Below are positions 1-5,796 of a DNA stretch of 7,420 nt, one piece after another. The notes below the pieces were generated by a model. It saw only the letters and a list, made by a program, of their open reading frames with translations, was not told where the DNA came from and searched no databases. The stretch lies in NCBI GenBank assembly GCA_027485365.1, contig JAIXRD010000182.1, positions 1 through 7,420 on the forward strand, read 5' to 3'. Numbering within the stretch: the first letter of the stretch is position 1; the number at the start of each line of letters is the position of its first letter. This DNA comes from Cryomorphaceae bacterium. Lineage in GTDB: Bacteria > Bacteroidota > Bacteroidia > Flavobacteriales_D > Crocinitomicaceae. The translations under genes were made by a program, and so were the position numbers.

Positions 1-90
1 AGCCTCAATCGCTTTGAGAATAAGCAGAAGCCGAGAAAGAAAAAGAAGAAAAAACCTAGAAATCCAAATCAACCTGCACCCAATGCATAG
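1..90 (+). CDS. C-terminal tail of an upstream gene, probably PSP1/RicT-family protein (partial)
   Basis: An open frame enters from the left edge and stops at TAG 88-90, giving the last 29 residues of a protein whose body lies outside the window. The tail is strongly basic: SLNRFENKQKPR followed by six lysines, then a Pro/Asn-rich end (PNQPAPNA). In many Flavobacteriales the gene directly before gldH encodes a PSP1-domain protein (RicT/YaaT-like), and members in this phylum end in just such a low-complexity Lys/Arg/Pro/Asn extension. The identification rests on that neighbourhood and the tail composition, since no conserved PSP1 domain residue is visible here. The stop codon lies inside the beginning of gldH (ATG at 83), an 8-nt overlap that points to co-transcription and translational coupling. 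Any other basic-tailed protein is possible. Confidence 0.55.
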   Translation, partial: SLNRFENKQKPRKKKKKKPRNPNQPAPNA

Positions 91-565
91 GAGCCTATTT
101 AGATTGATTGTTGTTTTTTTTAGTGCAGTTTTTTTACTGTTTTCATGTGGCTCTGATGCCGTATTCAATCAGTCGATTCCGATTTCAGGACACGCGTGGA
201 AAGAGAGGTTCCACCCAACCTTTAAGGTTCAAATCACCGACACGGTGAGTACACATGATTTTGTGCTTACCGTAAGAACTACCGTCGACTATCCCTATTC
301 AAATTTGTGGTTATACTTAACAATAAATGGCCCCATGGGAAAGTCGCAACGATTCCCTTTAGAAATTGTTACGGCGGATGCTACGGGTAAATGGACTGGA
401 GATAAAAGCGGATCGTTGGTTTCATTCTCTAAATTATTCATGCACGATAGATTCCCTAAAAAAGGCACCTATACCTTGAGTTTTGAACAAGCAACAACCC
501 AGAAAACATTGCCTGAAGTGGTGGATGTGACCTTGGATGTTTATACCGCTGAAAATAAACAATAA
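83..565 (+). CDS. gldH: Gliding motility lipoprotein GldH
   Basis: Predicted 160-residue lipoprotein of the GldH family, a component associated with the gliding-motility / type IX secretion machinery of Bacteroidota and required for gliding in Flavobacterium johnsoniae. The start chosen is ATG 83. An upstream in-frame ATG at 14 would add a very basic leader (RSRERKRRKN) that is really the previous gene's tail read in another frame. From ATG 83 the protein has a textbook lipoprotein signal: basic MHRSLFR, a hydrophobic stretch (residues 8-20) and lipobox LFSC with Cys22 as the lipidation site. The rest is a compact beta-rich domain with family-like segments such as YPYSNLWLYLTI, the central GKWTGDKSG and the late F-P-x-x-GTYTLSFEQ. 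Length matches the family. The stop overlaps the next start by one base (TAATG). The protein should sit in the periplasm, anchored in a membrane. Whether this organism glides cannot be judged from this window. Confidence 0.88.
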   Translation: MHRSLFRLIVVFFSAVFLLFSCGSDAVFNQSIPISGHAWKERFHPTFKVQITDTVSTHDFVLTVRTTVDYPYSNLWLYLTINGPMGKSQRFPLEIVTADATGKWTGDKSGSLVSFSKLFMHDRFPKKGTYTLSFEQATTQKTLPEVVDVTLDVYTAENKQ

Positions 566-981
566 TGCACTATCCGTGTTTATCCTTGGCGCAATTGGAG
601 GCACTTGAAACGGATTTTGTGGCTTTTTTAATTGTGAATGGCGTCGAGGGAGAAACTTGGAAAACGTTAAACGAAACGAATCCTTCAAAAGCACAAGAAT
701 TAGCTACTTTGTTTAGTCAAGTAGTTTGGGAAAAGGTGCTTAAAGAGACTAATTACGTAAAACGTCTCAGTGAAAGTGAGCGTATTTTTGGGTATTTGGG
801 TGAAGAACAAGGGGTCTTACTCATTGGTCAACAAAACCCAAGCGGATGGGCGTTCCACAAGGCAAAGAAACAATGGGGGGGCAAGCGAGAATCTGAAGTG
901 TTCACCCTGCTTCAACAAGGGTTTGAGCGCGCAACTGAACAGGAATTTACAGAAGTAAGTCAATTAATTAAAACAATATAA
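565..981 (+). CDS. Small conserved protein, DUF6495-like
   Basis: A 138-residue protein of unknown function without signal peptide or membrane segment, hence probably cytoplasmic. The N-terminal half is helical and acidic. Its pattern is MHYPCLSLAQLEALETDFVAF, then an E-x-W-x-x-L segment, then LFSQVVWEKVLKETNYVKRL. This matches what I recall of DUF6495 proteins of Flavobacteriales (a start such as K-Y-R-x-L-T-x-E-Q-x-E-x-L followed by a D-x-VWE-x-VL block). That family match is from memory. The C-terminal part (GWAFHKAKKQWGGKRESEVFTLL) is less familiar. The start ATG overlaps the gldH stop by one base, and the next gene begins 4 nt after the stop, so it sits inside the gldH transcription unit. 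A G7 run at 875-881 is unusual for this AT-rich gene but the frame is intact. No catalytic motif is visible. Confidence 0.7.
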   Translation: MHYPCLSLAQLEALETDFVAFLIVNGVEGETWKTLNETNPSKAQELATLFSQVVWEKVLKETNYVKRLSESERIFGYLGEEQGVLLIGQQNPSGWAFHKAKKQWGGKRESEVFTLLQQGFERATEQEFTEVSQLIKTI

Positions 982-985
982 AAAG

Positions 986-1594
986 ATGAAAAAAGTACTT
1001 TTCTTAAGCATGTTAAGCATCGGATTATCAGGTGTATTTGCACAAATTAACGCACCAAAGGCAAGTCCTGCCTGTAAGCTGGAACAACGCGTAGGGTTAA
1101 CCGATATTACCATTAGTTATTCGCGTCCCGCAGTAAATGGTCGAACAATCTTCGGTGATTTAATTCCTTTTGATGCATATTGGAGGCTTGGTGCGAATGA
1201 GAACACTAAATTCACAACTTCTGATGCCTTGTTTTTTGGTAAAGACACCTTGCCAGCAGGAACCTATGCACTCTTTGCAATGCCCGGAAAAACTTCCTGG
1301 AAGTTGGCCTTTTATACTGAGTTCGGGAACTGGGGATTGCCGCCTGTTTGGGAACAAACAAAGGTTGCAATGGAACTTACTGCACCTGTTAGTTCGCGCG
1401 TTGACCTTACTGAAAATTTAACCATCGGATTAGATCAATTGGAAAACAGTGGTGCCGAATTGTTTATTACATGGGACCATGTGTCGGTTAAATTTCCGTT
1501 CACCATGAATACAAAAGATAAAGTATTGGCATCGATTCAAAAAACCATGAACGGACCAAGTGCTAATGATTATCATACGGCCGCAAAATTCTAA
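986..1594 (+). CDS. DUF2911 secreted protein, truncated by an in-frame stop
   Basis: A 202-residue exported protein of the DUF2911 family, function unknown. Signal peptide MKKVLFLSMLSIGLSGVFA ends at Ala19 before Gln20. The DUF2911 core follows: SPACKLEQRVGLTDITISYSRP (residues 27-48, with S-x-x-R-P), G-R-x-I-F-G-D-L-I-P (52-61), WRLGANE (66-72), LPAGTYALF (89-97), and a W-containing strand pair up to about residue 165. The protein should be periplasmic. It normally continues into a TPR-like helical C-terminus after the sequence SANDYHTAAKF. Here TAA 1592-1594 interrupts that junction, directly at the start of a 15-A run. The same frame stays open beyond the stop to 1831 and encodes the expected C-terminal part, so the ancestral gene is most likely 986-1831 (281 residues). 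The start is supported by the signal peptide and the A-rich leader 4 nt after the previous stop. The DUF2911 domain alone might still fold. Confidence 0.85.
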   Translation: MKKVLFLSMLSIGLSGVFAQINAPKASPACKLEQRVGLTDITISYSRPAVNGRTIFGDLIPFDAYWRLGANENTKFTTSDALFFGKDTLPAGTYALFAMPGKTSWKLAFYTEFGNWGLPPVWEQTKVAMELTAPVSSRVDLTENLTIGLDQLENSGAELFITWDHVSVKFPFTMNTKDKVLASIQKTMNGPSANDYHTAAKF

Positions 1595-1607
1595 AAAAAA
1601 AAAAAAA
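1593..1607 (+). repeat. Homopolymer run of 15 A at the DUF2911 stop codon
   Basis: Fifteen consecutive A bases follow T1592, forming the TAA stop and then four AAA codons. It is the longest homopolymer in the window. Such runs are prone to replication slippage, transcriptional slippage and base-calling or consensus error. Gain or loss of A's in the run cannot remove the stop, because T followed by two A's remains whatever the length. The coding frame is conserved across the run as given. Confidence 0.9.
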
Positions 1608-1831
1608 TCAATAACAAACAAGCCTTAGAATGGGTTGATAAAGCAATTGCACTAAGACCAGAAGCATATTGGATGTTACGAACAAAATCATTGATTCAAG
1701 CGGAACTCGGTCTGTATTCAGAGGCAATAAAAACCGCGGAACAGTGCATTAAATTAGCAGAAGCTGATGGTGACACATCCTATGTGAATCAAAGCAAAAA
1801 CTCCATTACAGCTTGGAAAAAGATTAAGTAA
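1595..1831 (+). pseudogene. Separated TPR-like C-terminus of the DUF2911 gene (in frame after the stop)
   Basis: This 78-codon stretch is in the same frame as the DUF2911 gene and ends at TAA 1829-1831, 3 nt before the next gene. After four lysine codons from the poly-A run it reads I-N-N-K-QALEWVDKAIAL, then PEAYWMLRTKSLIQAELG, then YSEAIKTAEQCIKLAEADGD and a final ITAWKKIK. These are TPR-like paired helices and match the normal C-terminus of full-length DUF2911 proteins (N-K-A-L-x-W-x-x-K-A-I, a W-x-x-R-x-x-S-L-I helix, then an A-x-E-x-x-L-A-E-A-x-G-D helix). The spacing also fits: nine residues lie between the stop position and ALEW, as I recall between the Tyr of AAxYY and the A-x-x-W helix in intact homologues. 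The stop therefore sits where a Tyr codon (TAT/TAC) is expected. There is no start codon of its own nearby, so it is probably not made unless the stop is read through or is a consensus error. Confidence 0.75.
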
Positions 1832-1834
1832 TAC

Positions 1835-2716
1835 ATGCCGCGACTCAAGGAGTTTCTTTTATTGCATGGCATTGTTTTTCTCTGGGGATTTACAGGCATA
1901 ATTGGTAAATTATTACATCAAGAATCCTTCATTATTGTATGGTATCGGGTATTAATTGCATCCCTAGGCTTACTCGTGTATTTGTGGATAACTAAAACCA
2001 GTTTTAGTGTAAGACGAACCCATATCTTACCCGTGGTTCTGGTAGGAATTGTGGTAGCACTTCATTGGATAACCTTTTACTATGCAATTCAAATCTCCAC
2101 GGCCTCTTTAGGTATTTTGTGCCTTGCAACTACTACCGTACATGTAGTCTGGTTGGAGCCGCTCATCATGAAAACAGCCTTTCAGTGGAAAAAATTATTT
2201 TTTAGTTTAATGGTGGTAGCAGGTGTAGCTTTTATTGCGCGAGATTTTAAAGGCGATGTGTTATTAGCTACAGGAATCGGTTTATTAAGTGCCTTACTCG
2301 CGGGCATCTTTTCGGTTTCAAATGCAAAGTTATCTCAAACCATTCCCGCTCCCATTCTGTCTTTTTATGAATTAACCACCGGTTGGGTTGGCATTTCCTT
2401 GTATTTATTGTTCACTCATGCCCCTATGGCCTTATTTTACCTTTCACAAAACGATCTCTTATGGTTGTTATTCCTCGGGTTGGCGTGTACCTCCTTTGCA
2501 TTTATTGTAGCCATTAATTTAGTCAAGAAATTAGGCGCATACACGGTTTCCCTAACCATTAATTTGGAGCCCATTTACACGATGATTCTTGCCGTTGTAT
2601 TACTCAATGAACACAAAATATTGTCGATCGAGTTTTATGTGAGTGCGTTTTTAATTGTTGGAGCCTTGTTGTTAAATGCATGGCTTAGTAGAACTCCTAA
2701 AGAAATAATTAATTAA
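1835..2716 (+). CDS. EamA/DMT-superfamily inner-membrane transporter
   Basis: A 293-residue integral membrane protein of the drug/metabolite transporter superfamily, EamA family. It shows the usual ten hydrophobic segments arranged as two homologous halves, about residues 6-135 and 145-285. The first half begins LLHGIVFLWGFTGIIGKLL and contains Y-R (37-38), the common arginine near the end of TM2. Each half carries the conserved E-P near the end of its fourth helix: LEPLIM (107-112) and NLEPIYTMILAVVLLNE (243-259), the latter being the EamA signature ending in N-E. A short hydrophilic tail follows. Length is typical. Substrates in this family range from amino acids and nucleosides to other metabolites and cannot be told from sequence. 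The start lies 3 nt after the end of the DUF2911 C-terminal frame and the next gene follows 9 nt after the stop, so it is probably part of a long transcription unit. Confidence 0.88.
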   Translation: MPRLKEFLLLHGIVFLWGFTGIIGKLLHQESFIIVWYRVLIASLGLLVYLWITKTSFSVRRTHILPVVLVGIVVALHWITFYYAIQISTASLGILCLATTTVHVVWLEPLIMKTAFQWKKLFFSLMVVAGVAFIARDFKGDVLLATGIGLLSALLAGIFSVSNAKLSQTIPAPILSFYELTTGWVGISLYLLFTHAPMALFYLSQNDLLWLLFLGLACTSFAFIVAINLVKKLGAYTVSLTINLEPIYTMILAVVLLNEHKILSIEFYVSAFLIVGALLLNAWLSRTPKEIIN

Positions 2717-2725
2717 TTTAGACCC

Positions 2726-3136
2726 GTGTTGAATCGATTAATTATAGGATGTTTAGCCGCAGTTGTTTTTTTAGTAACTGTAGGTGTTCCGGTTTTTCAA
2801 CACGAATGTAAAGAAACGAATTCGCATGATACGACCTGGTTTTCATACTCGGAATCACATTGTGAAGATGAACCAAAATCTTCGTGCTGTAAAATAGATC
2901 AAACCGATTGTTGTTCAGTAAATAGCACAATCATTGCACTCAAAGTAGATCAGGAAAATTCAACCTTCCTTCCTAGGTTATCGATAGCGCTAGATTTCGT
3001 TACAATTCCAGCATACACCTATTCCCGCGATTTTTTATGCATTTTAAGTCAGCCGATAGTTAACCGAGTATTTCCCCCACCGCTACCCCTTTCAGGATTC
3101 GACTTATTGAAAGTTATTCAACGGTTTAGATTATAG
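2726..3136 (+). CDS. HYC_CC_PP-type Cys/His-rich exported protein
   Basis: A 136-residue protein with an N-terminal hydrophobic segment (residues 5-22) acting as signal peptide or anchor. It then shows a His/Cys motif FQHEC (His26, Cys28), SHC (His45, Cys46), two Cys-Cys pairs (54-55 and 62-63) and a late FPPPLP (116-121). This ordered set matches the Bacteroidota family named HYC_CC_PP after its motifs, here with H-E-C in place of H-Y-C. Function is not established. The thiol/imidazole content suggests metal binding in the periplasm. The gene lies 41 nt before a TonB-dependent receptor and that in turn overlaps an HMA-domain gene, an arrangement expected of metal handling, probably copper (inference). 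No ATG is available in frame near the beginning, so the start is GTG 2726, or the adjacent TTG 2729, placed by the signal peptide and the 9-nt distance from the previous gene. Confidence 0.75.
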   Translation: MLNRLIIGCLAAVVFLVTVGVPVFQHECKETNSHDTTWFSYSESHCEDEPKSSCCKIDQTDCCSVNSTIIALKVDQENSTFLPRLSIALDFVTIPAYTYSRDFLCILSQPIVNRVFPPPLPLSGFDLLKVIQRFRL

Positions 3137-3177
3137 GATTCGACATATTTAGTGTTGAACGTATAATTTAAAAACTC

Positions 3178-5391
3178 ATGAAAATTAAATACATCTTATT
3201 TTTCCTTTTTGGTGTTGTCCTTTTGACTCCATCATTTGCACAGCTGCGTGGCTTTGTTCGCGGGGTGAATTTGTCTGATACCTTGGCCTTGAATGGCGCA
3301 AAAATCAAATTGCTACAGGCCAAAAAGGCCACGTTTAGTGATTCGGAAGGCAAGTTCGAATTATATCTAGGAAAACGATTTCCTGATACCTTGGTGATAC
3401 TCAGTGCGGGGTATCGGCCCGATACCATCTTGCTTTCAGAAAAAGACCGCTTCGGAGCAATCTCCATTGTTTTGTTTAGTGATCAACTGCAGCCAGAAGT
3501 ATTGGTGGAACGAAAGGCAGGAAACGGTACCCTAAAAATTAGCATTGCTCAAGTAGAACGAATTAGCAATGGCGAGTTACGGCGAGCCGCATGTTGCAAT
3601 TTATCTGAATCGTTTGAAACCAATGCGTCGGTTGATGTTAACCTAACGGATGCAGTATCTGGGGCACGGAAAATACAGTTGCTCGGACTTGATGGGGTGT
3701 ACACCCAATTTCAATTGGAAAATGTCCCTTTTCTACGGGGCTTAGAAACAGCATTCGGTATGCAGTCTTTCTCAGGTATTTGGCTTGATGGCATACAGAT
3801 TTCTAAAGGAACGGGTTCGGTAGTAAATGGGCATGAATCTATGGCGGGCCTCATCAATTTGAGTGTAAAAAATCCGTTCGAATCGGATCGTTTGTTAGTA
3901 AATGTGTACGGAAATCGCTTCGGTAGGGGAGAGTTGAATGCTATTTTGAGTCATAAAATCAACCAACGCTGGGCCTCTTCATTACTTTTGAATGGTGCAA
4001 TTAATCAAACCGTTATTGATGAAAACCGTGACGGATTTCTTGATTTACCACAATTTAAAAATGTTTCTGCGCTCAATAAATGGCAGTTTAATGGAGAAAG
4101 AATGGAGGCCCAGTTTTCAGTATACGGGTATTACGATGACCGCTTTGCTGGACAATCTCCTTTTTCACCCGCTTTATTTCCATTTCATATGGCACTCACC
4201 AACCAACACCTAGAAGCCACTGCGAAAACAGGGTTTTTTGGATCCCATCCTGGGGAATCACTTGGAATAATTAACCATGTTAAAGTGCATCGAACCGGTG
4301 GATATTTTGGAGGAAATGCCATTGGGGGACAGCGCATCTCAAGCGGTGAAGAAAAACGGTATTATGTTTCGATTAATTATGACCGATCAAGTACCGATGG
4401 CAAACATACCCTAAAAAGTGGCTTGTCAACTACTTTATTGGATATTACACAACAGGCCGGTATAAGCATACTCCAACGAAATGAGCTTACTGCGGGACCC
4501 TTTGCTGAATACTCCCTGTTGCTTAATCGCCTCTCCGTTCAATCGGGTGTCAGGTTAGATTATCATTCCTTGTTTGGGTGGTTCTTTGTGCCTCGAATTC
4601 ATGCTAAATACGCCTTGACGCCCAAAACCGACCTGCGCCTTACCGGAGGAAAGGGGTGGAGGGTTCCGAATTTTCTAATTGAGAATAATTCCCTCATGGC
4701 AAGCAATAGGTTTTGGGTTTTACCGGTGGAAGGAGTGCTTCCTGAAATCTCATGGAATGTTGGTGGGTCCATTGCTTCTGAATTCCAATTATTCAAGCGA
4801 AAGGCGACCCTTACCTTGGATGGGTACTATACATGGTTTGAACGGCAATTAAATATAGACCGAGATATTTCTCAAGCGGCAATTGTCTTTTCATATATTG
4901 AAAATCAATCCACTGCGCTCGCCTGCCAAGCGGAACTTGATTGGGTGCTTTCGAAACAGTTTAGTTTGCGAGGTGCCTACAAATTTTTAAGTGTGCAATC
5001 CATTTATGATGGAACCATGCAGCAGCAGACGATGATTCCAACGCATCGCTTGCTATTTACCACCTCGTGGACATCAAAAAACAAGCGCTTGCAAGCAGAT
5101 CTAACGGCGAACATTGTTGGTCCAATGCGCATGCCGCATAACCATTCCGCCACTGGAATGGCATTTTCTCCCTGGTATCCTTACTTGTTTGGACAGGTGT
5201 CATATCAGTGGAAGCATATTAAAGCATATATTGGAATTGAAAATATACTTAATGTAAAACAAGCAAATCCAATCATATCAGCCCAAGATCCACAAGACCC
5301 AAGCTTTGATGCCACCATGGTATGGGGTCCGATAACCGGAATCAACGTTTATGGTGGAATAACATATAGTTTAAAACAAAAAAAATCATGA
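3178..5391 (+). CDS. TonB-dependent receptor, probably for metal/metallophore
   Basis: A 737-residue outer-membrane receptor. Signal peptide MKIKYILFFLFGVVLLTPSFA is cleaved before Gln22. Residues 22-100 form a carboxypeptidase-like regulatory domain (LRGFVRG, then F-S-D-S-E-G-K-F-x-L, typical of Bacteroidota receptors). A linker with EVLVERK (107-113) marks the usual TonB-box region. The plug domain, about 118-232, contains an unusual RRAACCNLSESFETN (135-149) with Cys139-Cys140, then VDVNLTDAVSGARKIQLLGL and the plug end I-S-K-G-x-G-S-V-V-N-G-H-E-S-M-A-G-L-I-N. The beta-barrel fills 238-737 and ends in a strand with the aromatic GINVYGGITYSL. Energised by TonB-ExbBD, such receptors import bound ligands into the periplasm. 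The ligand is not determined. The flanking Cys-rich and HMA proteins and the plug cysteines make copper or another soft metal the best guess. The next gene overlaps it by 4 nt. Confidence 0.9.
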   Translation: MKIKYILFFLFGVVLLTPSFAQLRGFVRGVNLSDTLALNGAKIKLLQAKKATFSDSEGKFELYLGKRFPDTLVILSAGYRPDTILLSEKDRFGAISIVLFSDQLQPEVLVERKAGNGTLKISIAQVERISNGELRRAACCNLSESFETNASVDVNLTDAVSGARKIQLLGLDGVYTQFQLENVPFLRGLETAFGMQSFSGIWLDGIQISKGTGSVVNGHESMAGLINLSVKNPFESDRLLVNVYGNRFGRGELNAILSHKINQRWASSLLLNGAINQTVIDENRDGFLDLPQFKNVSALNKWQFNGERMEAQFSVYGYYDDRFAGQSPFSPALFPFHMALTNQHLEATAKTGFFGSHPGESLGIINHVKVHRTGGYFGGNAIGGQRISSGEEKRYYVSINYDRSSTDGKHTLKSGLSTTLLDITQQAGISILQRNELTAGPFAEYSLLLNRLSVQSGVRLDYHSLFGWFFVPRIHAKYALTPKTDLRLTGGKGWRVPNFLIENNSLMASNRFWVLPVEGVLPEISWNVGGSIASEFQLFKRKATLTLDGYYTWFERQLNIDRDISQAAIVFSYIENQSTALACQAELDWVLSKQFSLRGAYKFLSVQSIYDGTMQQQTMIPTHRLLFTTSWTSKNKRLQADLTANIVGPMRMPHNHSATGMAFSPWYPYLFGQVSYQWKHIKAYIGIENILNVKQANPIISAQDPQDPSFDATMVWGPITGINVYGGITYSLKQKKS

Positions 5392-5723
5392 AAAAAATCA
5401 TTTTAATTGCCTCGTTATTTATTTCTTTTATCACGTTGGGCCAAAAAAAACAGACGATCGATACCGTTTTTATTAAAACCTCCGCCTTGTGTGGTGATTG
5501 TAAAGAACGGATTGAAAGCGCCTTGAATTTTCAAAAAGGGGTCAAGTATGCGGAGTTGAATTTAGAAACAAAAATCGCGACCTGCGTCTATAAACCGTCT
5601 AAAGTAAGCCTGAATGAACTTCGTCTTTCACTGGTGCGGGTTGGGTATGATGCAGATGATATGAAAGCGGATCCTGAAGCGGTTAAATTATTGCCGAAGT
5701 GTTGCCAGCCGGGTGGACATTAA
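5388..5723 (+). CDS. Periplasmic heavy-metal-associated (HMA) domain protein
   Basis: A 111-residue exported metal-binding protein. Signal peptide MKKIILIASLFISFITLG precedes Gln19. One HMA ferredoxin-like domain follows (about 24-92) with the metal-binding CxxC as SALCGDCKERIE (Cys35, Cys38), then GVKYAELNLETKIATCVYKP and LRLSLVRVGYDADD, the usual beta-alpha-beta-beta-alpha-beta pattern. The first motif lacks the Met of the canonical G-M-x-C-x-x-C. The C-terminus adds LPKCCQPGGH with Cys105-Cys106 and a terminal His, which I recall as a common ending of these Bacteroidota proteins. It probably accepts or carries Cu(I) or a similar thiophilic ion in the periplasm. ATG 5388 overlaps the stop of the TonB-dependent receptor (ATGA), so the two are made together. 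An A8 run follows the signal peptide. It could also act as a metal sensor or sponge rather than a delivery chaperone. Confidence 0.88.
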   Translation: MKKIILIASLFISFITLGQKKQTIDTVFIKTSALCGDCKERIESALNFQKGVKYAELNLETKIATCVYKPSKVSLNELRLSLVRVGYDADDMKADPEAVKLLPKCCQPGGH

Positions 5724-5759
5724 GTTATAAACGTTTACCCAAATTAATTAACAATTCGG

Positions 5760-5789
5760 TTGAAATCGCTTAGACATTGAGTAATTTCG
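5760..5789 (+). promoter_or_regulatory. Bacteroidota-type promoter before the PurF-like gene
   Basis: A TTG at 5760-5762 and TAATTTCG at 5782-5789 are separated by 19 nt. This matches the Bacteroidota housekeeping promoter (-33 TTG, -7 TAnnTTTG, spacer about 19-21) with one mismatch (C for T) in the -7 box. It lies in the only sizeable intergenic gap between full genes, 73 nt, after the metal cassette. The implied transcription start is only a few bases before ATG 5797, giving an almost leaderless mRNA. It is a sequence match only. No operator or terminator hairpin was seen in the gap. Confidence 0.5.
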
Positions 5790-5796
5790 CAGCGCG

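Noticed and set aside
14..82. Longer N-terminus for GldH starting at ATG 14
   Set aside because: It reads the upstream gene's basic tail out of frame, and would place a charged 23-residue leader before a perfect lipoprotein signal peptide that starts at ATG 83.
434..694. Minus-strand open frame opposite the gldH end and the next gene start
   Set aside because: It lies opposite two convincing plus-strand genes, has no recognisable domain, and crosses their junction. The same applies to minus-strand frames at 1160-1357, 1430-1621, 2742-2930, 3168-3467, 4599-4796 and 5744-5962.
1593..1607. Phase-variable or programmed slippage switch at the A15 run
   Set aside because: The TAA uses the T before the run, so any change in A number leaves the stop in place, and the downstream frame is already correct. 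Slippage cannot restore the protein.
2708..2720. AATTAATTAATT repeat at the end of the transporter gene as a regulatory site
   Set aside because: Short low-complexity AT sequence, mostly within the last codons of the transporter gene, with no partner copy that suggests an operator.
3137..3177. Separate promoter for the receptor gene in the 41-nt gap
   Set aside because: The gap has TATTTAGT and TATAATTT, but each misses two or more consensus positions of TAnnTTTG and has no TTG at the proper spacing.
3992..4213. Plus-strand open frame inside the receptor gene
   Set aside because: It is a shifted reading of the beta-barrel coding sequence. Frames at 770-958 and 1170-1421 are similar shadows of their host genes.
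5724..5796. Intrinsic terminator after the HMA gene
   Set aside because: The gap has an AT palindrome (TTAATTAA at 5744-5751) but no GC-rich stem followed by a T run, so no terminator can be supported.
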